8,293 bases of DNA from positions 1-8,293 of the forward strand of contig JAHFCA010000056.1 of NCBI GenBank assembly GCA_023249715.1, given 5' to 3'. The notes beneath the pieces are model-generated. The model was given only the letters and a program-made list of their open reading frames with translations, was not told the origin of the DNA and did not search any database. Every line of letters starts with the position of its first letter. The stretch's first letter is position 1. Source of the DNA: Elusimicrobiota bacterium. Its GTDB lineage: Bacteria > Elusimicrobiota > Elusimicrobia > 2-02-FULL-39-32. Shown here in pieces: positions 1 to 5,670 of this stretch. A program made the position numbers and the translations under genes.

Positions 1-696
1 AAAAGAGGCGAAACTTTTGCCGATACAGCCAAAATTCTTTCCTTTTATGTAGATGGAATTATGATCCGCGCGAATAAGCACGAAGATGTGGAAAAACTGG
101 GTAAAAACGCTACGGTGCCTGTAATTAGCGGGTTAACGGACAAAGAACATCCATGCCAGGTCTTGTGCGACCTATTCACGATTTATGAACAAAAGAATTT
201 GAACTCCTTTGAGGAACTTAAAAATATAAAGATTTGTTATGTTGGGGATGGAAACAATATGGCCCATTCCTTAATTTTGGCGGCCACTACAATAGGAATG
301 CCTATAGTGGTCTCTAGTCCCAAAAATTATACGGCGGAAAAGGAATATGTGGCTCTAGGGCACGAATTTGCCCAAAAAAGCGGTGGCAAACTGGAACTGA
401 TTACGAACCCCACCGAAGCTGTCCTTGGAGCGGATGTCGTCTACACCGATGTTTGGGCTTCCATGGGAAAAGATGAAGAAAGAGAGAGCAGAAAACAAAT
501 TTTTATGCCCTACCAAATTAACACCGACCTTTTAGCATTCGCTAAAAAAGACGCAGTAGTGATGCACTGCCTGCCAGCCCACCGCGGCGAAGAAATTACC
601 GAAGAAGTAATGGATGGGCCGCGTTCCATTGTCTTCCAACAGGCGGAAAACCGTCTCCACCTCCAGAAAGCTGTCCTCACTCAACTGCTCAAATAA
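1..696 (+). CDS. argF: Ornithine carbamoyltransferase, 5'-truncated by the window edge
   Basis: This enzyme joins carbamoyl phosphate and ornithine to give citrulline in cytoplasmic arginine synthesis. The frame is open from base 1, well upstream of the first ATG at 61, and residues before that ATG (RGETFADTAK, then YVDGIMIR) match the conserved family segment, so the ATG is internal. About 231 residues are visible. The family is usually near 310, so roughly the first 80, with the carbamoyl-phosphate motif STRTR, lie outside. Visible motifs are HPCQ at residue 50 of the visible part, DVWASMG at 150-156 and the ornithine-site HCLP at 189-192 followed by AHRGEE. HCLP together with DxWxSMG favours ornithine over aspartate carbamoyltransferase. 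The TAA stop at 694-696 lies inside the left arm of a long hairpin. The gene converges on the arn operon and has no evident functional link to it. Other arg genes may lie upstream. Confidence 0.96.
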   Translation, partial: KRGETFADTAKILSFYVDGIMIRANKHEDVEKLGKNATVPVISGLTDKEHPCQVLCDLFTIYEQKNLNSFEELKNIKICYVGDGNNMAHSLILAATTIGMPIVVSSPKNYTAEKEYVALGHEFAQKSGGKLELITNPTEAVLGADVVYTDVWASMGKDEERESRKQIFMPYQINTDLLAFAKKDAVVMHCLPAHRGEEITEEVMDGPRSIVFQQAENRLHLQKAVLTQLLK

Positions 697-747
697 ATAG
701 GGACAACGCCCTATTTGTAACATAAATAAGGCGCTGTCCCTATTTAT
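693..747. repeat. Long imperfect hairpin between convergent genes (possible REP/MITE-like unit or bidirectional terminator)
   Basis: Bases 693-718 pair with 722-747 around a 3-base loop (719-721). Checking each pair shows 26 positions with two mismatches (706/734 and 711/729) and one G-T wobble (717/723). The outer arm carries AATAGGGACA and a GCGCC-type core. The left arm includes the argF stop codon. Neither strand has a T-run directly after the stem, so it is not a textbook Rho-independent terminator, although its place between two converging transcription units would suit a termination role. A third partial copy of the arm, CTGTCCTATT at 754-763, follows 20 bases after CTGTCCCTATT at 734-744. 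That is more like a small repetitive palindrome than a simple terminator. This last reading is inference. Confidence 0.7.
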
Positions 748-758
748 ATAGTTCTGTC

Positions 759-1730
759 CTATTGATTGTTGTTGTTTTGGAGGAGTTTTTTGGGGCTAAA
801 GCCTTCGGCAATAAGGATGGGAATTCCGATGATAAGAACGAAGAGGTATTGAACAGCGTGGAGGAGAAGGATAAAAGAGAGGGCTAGGGTTTTATCGGTG
901 CCGAGAAGCGTTAAGGCGATGACGCCGCCCGCTTCGTAAGTTCCGGCGGCTCCCGGAGCGGCTGGGATCATGACTCCTAGGACCAGACCCACAATAGTAA
1001 AACCGGCTCCGAACCAGCTGAGGTGGATGGAGAGAGAGCCAGCCATGATATAGATAGAGGTGATATCGATGCACCAGGTAATTAGGGAGATCGCAAGGAG
1101 TTTGGCGATCTCTCTTTTGTCTTTAATGACCTGTAAGCCGGAGAGAAATTTTCTTAAGAAATGCTTTATTTTTTCGGGCAGAACTTTTTCTAATTTTTCT
1201 TTAAAAGGGATTTGTCCCAGCCGGTTAAAATAGGTTTTTAAAACAAAATAGAGCAGAAGGAGAGTTAATCCAAAGACAAAGAGTGTCCCCGGAGTTAATA
1301 GGGGCCCGCCCTTCCCCAAAAGGGTAAGAATAAAAATGGCGATACAGCCGATGGTCCCCACATCCAGAATACGTTCCAGGAGAATGGTGGCGAGCACGCT
1401 GCTTTTGGAGATGGAACTTTTGTGGCCGGCCCAATAGGCGCGGGCGAATTCTCCCATGCGCAATGGGAGCAGGTTGTTGATGAGCAGTCCCCCGATTTGC
1501 CAGCGGAGGAGAGACACGAAAGAAATTTTTTGAAAGGGTTGAAGAATAATTCCCCAGCGCGCGGTTCGAGTGAGAAAACTAAAGAGTGAGACTAAGACGG
1601 CGGCTAAGATGGGCGCCACCTGCGCTCGGGATAGAATAACTTTTAGTTCCGCCCACTCGACGTTGCGTGTGGCAAAATAGAGACAGAGTACGGAAATAAG
1701 AATGGAGATAAGAACGCGGATAATTTTCAT
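759..1730 (-). CDS. LPG-synthase-TM / UPF0104 family integral membrane protein (MprF flippase-domain-like)
   Basis: The 323-residue protein is strongly hydrophobic, with likely membrane segments near residues 4-20, 38-54, 75-90, 112-140, 146-165, 207-230, 238-257 and 280-307. Family PF03706 hallmarks are visible: LLPLRMGEFARAYW around 87-100, LERILDV around 118-124, and the glycine/proline-rich PAAPGAAGTYE around 257-266 near the C-terminus. This family includes the N-terminal flippase region of MprF and many stand-alone proteins of unknown function. Start: the ATG at 1730 overlaps the upstream stop as ATGA, and AAGGGGG lies just upstream as a ribosome binding site. The protein ends in a short Asn/Gln-rich tail encoded by AAC repeats. 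As the last gene of an arn operon lacking visible arnE/arnF, it may flip undecaprenyl-phosphate-Ara4N or another lipid across the inner membrane. That role is inferred; membership of the family is fairly sure. Confidence 0.85.
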   Translation of the reverse strand: MKIIRVLISILISVLCLYFATRNVEWAELKVILSRAQVAPILAAVLVSLFSFLTRTARWGIILQPFQKISFVSLLRWQIGGLLINNLLPLRMGEFARAYWAGHKSSISKSSVLATILLERILDVGTIGCIAIFILTLLGKGGPLLTPGTLFVFGLTLLLLYFVLKTYFNRLGQIPFKEKLEKVLPEKIKHFLRKFLSGLQVIKDKREIAKLLAISLITWCIDITSIYIMAGSLSIHLSWFGAGFTIVGLVLGVMIPAAPGAAGTYEAGGVIALTLLGTDKTLALSFILLLHAVQYLFVLIIGIPILIAEGFSPKKLLQNNNNQ

Positions 1731-2806
1731 AGGCCCCCTTTTTGTTGAAGGAAAATTTTAAATGTTCCTCCCATTCCTTCCGGATGGAGCAGCGTGCGGA
1801 TGGCGAGAGAGCGTTTGAGTTTAGATTTTTCATCTAGGTTTGGAGATGGCGCGCCTCCGACCATTTTTTCTAACCCATAGCGCGTTAAAAAATCGGTTTG
1901 CGTTTGCAGTTTGGCGGGTTCCAGTCCCCACGTTTTTCCTTCCTTTTCCAGGACGGTAAAATTGATGTGGGCGGTGATGTCTTGGTCGCCTATTTTTTCA
2001 TAGAAGTTTCTGTTCGTTTTGTTTTGAAAGTGGCAAAGGGCGGTGCCTTCCGTTCTAAAGCTGCTGTAGAGTTCCGCGGCCGGGAAGCCGTAGTCGATGG
2101 TTAGAATGGTCCCTTTTTTTAAGGCTTGTCCCATTTTTTGCATCCATTCCCGGCTGGCGAGGTGGGCTTCTCCGTAGCACCCTCCTTGAGGTTCCTCTCT
2201 TAACCAGGAAAAATATTCTTGTACGGGGAGAGAGAGCGGTTTGAGAATTGGAATAAGGGAAAAATTGGCATCTGTCGCCAATTTTTCTTCTTGGAGGATG
2301 TTTCCTTTTTTAAAAACTCTGTGAACGGGAAGAGCGTCAAAGAATTCGTTGGAATAGAGAATACCGTTGAGAGAATTTTGCGGAAAATTAAATTGGGAGC
2401 GGAAATTAATTTTATCTCCGAATTCCTCTTTTATTTCTTGGCAGGCGCTTAAGCGCGATGCGCTTTTTTCTATGCCGATAAATTGAAGGCGGTTAAACAG
2501 GGGTTGGTTTTGAGAGAGGGTTTTAAGAATTTGGCGGGCAAGCTTGCCGTTGCCGCAGCCCAGTTCCACGAGGGTGAACGGCCCATCTTTAAAATTTTTT
2601 TCCCACGTTATTGTAAAAAAGTGAGCGAGAATTTCCGCAAAAATAGAATGCACATCCACGTTGGTGAAATAGTCCTGGCTGGCGCTGTTTTTACTGTAGT
2701 ATCCCCATTGCGGGTGGTAGAGGGCGAGTTCCATAAACTCGGCAAAGTTTAGATCCCCTTTTCGCGCAATTTCCTGACGGAGCAGTTCCTCTGTTTCTCG
2801 GCGCAT
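1727..2806 (-). CDS. SAM-dependent methyltransferase, MidA/NDUFAF7 (DUF185) family
   Basis: The 359-residue protein has the class I methyltransferase motif VELGCGNGKLA at residues 80-90, the family segment NEFFDALPVHR at 153-163, the strand TIDYGF at 236-241 and the diagnostic QDITAHINF at 275-283. These place it in PF02636. The mitochondrial member NDUFAF7 methylates an arginine of a complex I subunit; bacterial targets are mostly unknown. The frame stays open up to 2965, but the chosen ATG at 2806 lies two bases after the arnD stop (TGACCATG), and family similarity begins directly with the following helix (ELLRQEIARKGDLNFAEFM). The 53 upstream residues are basic, have no family character and overlap arnD. 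No strong ribosome binding site precedes the start, so coupling to arnD is likely. Its end overlaps the next gene by 4 bp. Its role in an Ara4N operon is unknown, and it may simply be carried along. Confidence 0.9.
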   Translation of the reverse strand: MRRETEELLRQEIARKGDLNFAEFMELALYHPQWGYYSKNSASQDYFTNVDVHSIFAEILAHFFTITWEKNFKDGPFTLVELGCGNGKLARQILKTLSQNQPLFNRLQFIGIEKSASRLSACQEIKEEFGDKINFRSQFNFPQNSLNGILYSNEFFDALPVHRVFKKGNILQEEKLATDANFSLIPILKPLSLPVQEYFSWLREEPQGGCYGEAHLASREWMQKMGQALKKGTILTIDYGFPAAELYSSFRTEGTALCHFQNKTNRNFYEKIGDQDITAHINFTVLEKEGKTWGLEPAKLQTQTDFLTRYGLEKMVGGAPSPNLDEKSKLKRSLAIRTLLHPEGMGGTFKIFLQQKGGL

Positions 2807-2808
2807 GG

Positions 2809-3714
2809 TCAGTTCTGCTGGCACGCGACAGCTCCCGCCCGGCCTGGAATTTCTTTTAGAATAACGGCGCATCTTGGAATTTTTTGGGGCTCTTTTAAAA
2901 CTTCCTCTTTTATTTGAGCGCAGGTTACAAACTGAACGTTCTTTTTCTTTAAACTTTGCAGCCAATCCGTGAACTCCTTTAAGTAGACCATTCCTTCGAG
3001 TTCGGTATGGATGGTGTGGACCTGGTAAGGGAGTGGGGTCGCTTCCATGGCTTGAGTGAGTTGGGAATGAATATTTTTGTTTTCCGGATCGAGGCCGATC
3101 AGTTCATCGAGGGTGGGAAGCGTGGAAGGAATTTGGAGCGTTTTAAATCCCTGGCCATTCATGGTGGGATAGAAGGGAAAAGTTCCGGAGCGCGTATCGC
3201 TGGCGTAAGAAAATTTAAAAGCGTCTATAAATCCTAAGCTAGTGGGCGTGCAAAGCCAGGCTGGGGCGGCGAAGGCTTGAGGTTTTTTCCCTACGCATTT
3301 TTCAAAAGAAAAAATCGCTCGTTCCAACTCTTCCTTTACTTCCAAAGGAGAGAGTTCTAAAAGATGGTCTTGCCAATAGACGTGATTGTATCCATGGATG
3401 CCGAGTTCGTGTCCTTCTTTTTCTACCGCGCGGGCGATTTCTGGAAAAGAGGCGCCTATGGCCACGGAAGGGAGCAGTGTTCCCCGTAAAACTGTTTTCC
3501 AGCCGTAAATTTTTAAGGCGCTGGTCTGGACCATTTTTTTCATGAAGCCCCGCTTTTTAAAGATGCGAAATATTGCCCGCCCTGATTGGTCAGGGCCAAA
3601 CGGGATATAGAATGAAGCTTTAATCTGTAACTTTCGGAAAAGATTAAGGAGGTTGGGGACACCGACTCTCATTCCTTCGTAGGTGTCCACATCCACCTTT
3701 AACCCTAAATTCAT
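2809..3714 (-). CDS. arnD: Undecaprenyl-phosphate-Ara4FN deformylase, ArnD-type polysaccharide deacetylase
   Basis: ArnD removes the formyl group from undecaprenyl-phosphate-Ara4FN on the cytoplasmic face of the inner membrane, making the step from ArnC irreversible. The 301-residue protein is close to the E. coli length and matches it along the whole chain. It has the NodB-type motif DVD at residues 8-10 followed by TYEG, the metal-binding HGYNH with H107 and H111, LYGW-like IYGW at 69-72, the pair IPSTLPTLDELIG at 195-207, and HTIHTELEG at 233-241 near the end. The order and spacing are those of ArnD rather than of chitin deacetylases. The ATG at 3714 overlaps the upstream stop as ATGA. No strong ribosome binding site is seen, which suggests translational coupling. 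The stop lies two bases before the methyltransferase start. Confidence 0.94.
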   Translation of the reverse strand: MNLGLKVDVDTYEGMRVGVPNLLNLFRKLQIKASFYIPFGPDQSGRAIFRIFKKRGFMKKMVQTSALKIYGWKTVLRGTLLPSVAIGASFPEIARAVEKEGHELGIHGYNHVYWQDHLLELSPLEVKEELERAIFSFEKCVGKKPQAFAAPAWLCTPTSLGFIDAFKFSYASDTRSGTFPFYPTMNGQGFKTLQIPSTLPTLDELIGLDPENKNIHSQLTQAMEATPLPYQVHTIHTELEGMVYLKEFTDWLQSLKKKNVQFVTCAQIKEEVLKEPQKIPRCAVILKEIPGRAGAVACQQN

Positions 3715-4733
3715 TTAGAATGGAATTCTTTTAAAAAGTAGTCGAGGGTTTTTTGGAGGGAGGTGTCGAGGTCCACTTTGGGGGTCCATCCTAAAAGCGT
3801 TTTCGCTTTTTTAATGGAAGGCATACGGTAGGCAATGTCTTCGTACCCTTGGCCGTAGTAGGATTTTTCGTTCACGGTTTGGATGGGCGACGCTTTCTTT
3901 TGCGCTTTTAAGGGGTGTTTGGAATAGAGGTCTCTGAGTTTTTTTGCGAGCTCTTTCACGCTGCATTCGTTGTGAGGATTTCCAATGTTGAAGATTTGTT
4001 TGTCGCAGACGTTATTTTCGTTCTTAATAATTTTCATTAAACAATCGATGCCGTCGTCGAGGTAGGTGAAGGCTCTTTTTTGGTGGCCGCCGTTTACTAG
4101 TTGAATGGGTTTGCCGTTTACGAGATTGGAAATAAATTGCGTGACTACTCGGGAGCTCCCTTCTTTGGGAGTGGTCAGGCTGTCGAGTTTGGGGCCAATC
4201 CAGTTAAAGGGTCGAATGAGGGTAAAGCGCAGATTTTTCTGAACTCCATAGGCCCAGATGACGCGGTCCATCAACTGTTTAGAGCAGGCGTAAATCCAAC
4301 GCTGCATGGAGATAGGGCCGTAGACGAGGGGGCTGGTGTCTTCGCTAAACTCCTTATCCTGGCACATGCCGTAAACTTCAGAGGTGGAAGGAAATATGAC
4401 CCGTTTTCCATAGCGCACGCAGGCTCGCACGATTTTTAAATTCTCTTCGAAATCCAGTTCAAAAACGCGGAGCGGTTCTCGGACATAGGAAATGGGAGTG
4501 GCGATTGCCACTAAGGGGAGGACGACGTCGCATTTTTTGACGTGGTATTCAATCCATTCTTTGTTAATTGCCACGTCCCCTTCCAGAAAATGAAAACGGG
4601 AATCTTTGAGAGACTGTTCCAGGCGGTTGTCCGAAAGGTCCATGCCATACACTTCCCAGTTGGTATTTTTAAGAATTTTTTCTGTGAGGGCGTTCCCTAT
4701 AAAGCCGTTGACGCCGATGATAAGAATTTTCAT
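3711..4733 (-). CDS. arnA: UDP-glucuronate oxidative decarboxylase (stand-alone ArnA C-terminal domain)
   Basis: This short-chain dehydrogenase/reductase-fold enzyme oxidises and decarboxylates UDP-glucuronate to the UDP-4-keto-pentose used by ArnB. The 340 residues align with the C-terminal half of E. coli ArnA. The NAD motif GVNGFIG is at 7-13, WIEYHVKKCDVVLPLVAIAT follows, then PSTSEVYGMC with S118/E119, Y148xxxK152, and YRMPS with R303. These correspond to E. coli S433/E434, Y463/K467 and R619, so all key catalytic residues are kept. Start: a TTG at 4748 is possible, but it would overlap the previous gene. The ATG at 4733 has GGAG nine bases upstream and places the NAD motif at the usual distance. 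In E. coli this domain is fused behind the formyltransferase; here it is a separate gene four bases after it. The end overlaps arnD as ATGA. Confidence 0.94.
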   Translation of the reverse strand: MKILIIGVNGFIGNALTEKILKNTNWEVYGMDLSDNRLEQSLKDSRFHFLEGDVAINKEWIEYHVKKCDVVLPLVAIATPISYVREPLRVFELDFEENLKIVRACVRYGKRVIFPSTSEVYGMCQDKEFSEDTSPLVYGPISMQRWIYACSKQLMDRVIWAYGVQKNLRFTLIRPFNWIGPKLDSLTTPKEGSSRVVTQFISNLVNGKPIQLVNGGHQKRAFTYLDDGIDCLMKIIKNENNVCDKQIFNIGNPHNECSVKELAKKLRDLYSKHPLKAQKKASPIQTVNEKSYYGQGYEDIAYRMPSIKKAKTLLGWTPKVDLDTSLQKTLDYFLKEFHSK

Positions 4734-4737
4734 GGGG

Positions 4738-5670
4738 TTAGTCTCCAATTTTTGTTCCAGGTTCTATGTTATATTTTTTAATCCAATCTTGAATGAGCAG
4801 CTCGCCGTCTCCTTCTGTTTGAACTTTTTCCAATCTTAAAATCCCCTTGCCGCAGGATATGAGGCAAGGTTCTAATGAAAAAATGGTTCCGGGATTTTCA
4901 ATTGCTTGCGGGTTCAAATTTGGCGCATGATTTCTGCCCCACCACACGAGTATCTTTTTCCCCTTGAAAAAAGTAAAAGCTCCCGGATAGGGGTGGGTAA
5001 CCGCTCGAATAAGATTATAGATTTCTTGAGAGCTCGAATTCCAGTTAATTTTTCCGTCTTCGGGTTTGCGGCCGCCAAATTTTGTGGCCTGGGTTGGGTC
5101 TTGCGGTTTGGGAATAATTTTCCCTTGTGCAATCAAAGGAACGGTTTCTAAAAGGAGTTCTTCGGTTAAAGGGACTAATTTTTTAAAGAGGGTGAGCGCG
5201 GTATCTTCTTCTAAAATACCTATCTTTTTTTGCGCTAGGATCTCTCCGGCATCGGCTTTAGTTACCATTTTATGGAGGGTAACCCCTGTTTCTTTTTCTC
5301 CTTTTATAAGAGCCCAATTAACCGGAGCTCGTCCTCTGAATTTAGGGAGCAAAGAGCCGTGCAAGTTGTAACTCCCCTTGGTAGGAATATCCAGAATTTC
5401 TTGGCAGAGCAGAGAGCGATAATAAAAGGAAAAGAGTGCGTCCGGCTGAACCGCTTTTAAGGTGCTGATCCACTGCGGCGTATTGGGATTCTCCGGGCAA
5501 TAGTTAGGGATTTCCAGTTCGTCCGCCAGCCGTTCTACCGACCCAAACCAGACATTTTCTTTTGGATCGTCCGCATGAGTGAAGACCGCCAGAATATTCT
5601 CTCCCATATCGTGGAGAGCACGGAGCGCGGCGCAGCCAATGTCGTGGTAAGCGAATAGAACGAGCTTCAT
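4738..5670 (-). CDS. arnA: UDP-Ara4N formyltransferase (stand-alone ArnA N-terminal domain)
   Basis: This enzyme transfers a formyl group from 10-formyl-tetrahydrofolate to UDP-Ara4N, giving UDP-Ara4FN, the substrate of ArnC. The 310 residues match the N-terminal half of E. coli ArnA closely. The start FAYHDIGC matches FAYHDMGC, and then come FTHADDP, FSFYYRSL, NLHGSLLPKFRGRAP and HKMVTKADAGEI. Catalytic N102, H104 and D140 fall at exactly the E. coli numbers. A C-terminal methionyl-tRNA-formyltransferase-like OB-fold region follows from about residue 205. The HxSLLPK motif is shared with Fmt, but FAYHD and the context identify ArnA. The gene stops after the equivalent of the inter-domain linker rather than running into the dehydrogenase. 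Its ATG overlaps the arnT stop as ATGA, with no clear ribosome binding site, so coupling is likely. The two ArnA parts lie in different frames. Confidence 0.94.
   Translation of the reverse strand: MKLVLFAYHDIGCAALRALHDMGENILAVFTHADDPKENVWFGSVERLADELEIPNYCPENPNTPQWISTLKAVQPDALFSFYYRSLLCQEILDIPTKGSYNLHGSLLPKFRGRAPVNWALIKGEKETGVTLHKMVTKADAGEILAQKKIGILEEDTALTLFKKLVPLTEELLLETVPLIAQGKIIPKPQDPTQATKFGGRKPEDGKINWNSSSQEIYNLIRAVTHPYPGAFTFFKGKKILVWWGRNHAPNLNPQAIENPGTIFSLEPCLISCGKGILRLEKVQTEGDGELLIQDWIKKYNIEPGTKIGD
4743..4746 (-). promoter_or_regulatory. Shine-Dalgarno site of the ArnA decarboxylase gene
   Basis: GGAG on the - strand is followed by nine bases and then the ATG at 4733. It lies within the last codons of the formyltransferase gene. 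It supports ATG 4733 over the upstream TTG at 4748 and argues that the two ArnA parts are truly separate, independently initiated genes. Confidence 0.65.

Noticed and set aside
61..63. ATG at 61 as the start of argF
   Set aside because: The frame is open to base 1 and the preceding residues match conserved carbamoyltransferase sequence; the real start is outside the window.
693..764. A standard Rho-independent terminator
   Set aside because: The stem is followed by no T-run on either strand, so it is listed as a repeat with a possible termination role.
2807..2965. An N-terminal extension of 53 residues on the MidA-type methyltransferase
   Set aside because: It overlaps the end of arnD in another frame, is basic and low in family character, and the family match begins right after the ATG at 2806, which sits two bases behind the arnD stop.
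4101..4439. A 112-codon + strand open frame
   Set aside because: It lies wholly opposite the ArnA decarboxylase gene, has no recognisable family and no ribosome binding site; it is a shadow frame.
4734..4748. The split of arnA as a sequencing or assembly frameshift
   Set aside because: The halves are in different frames and a small indel could fuse them, but the first ends after the expected linker and the second has GGAG, good spacing and an ATG directly before its NAD motif. A true split is more likely, though raw reads would settle it.
5066..5371. A 101-codon + strand open frame
   Set aside because: It lies opposite the catalytic region of the formyltransferase, whose conserved residues fully explain the sequence.
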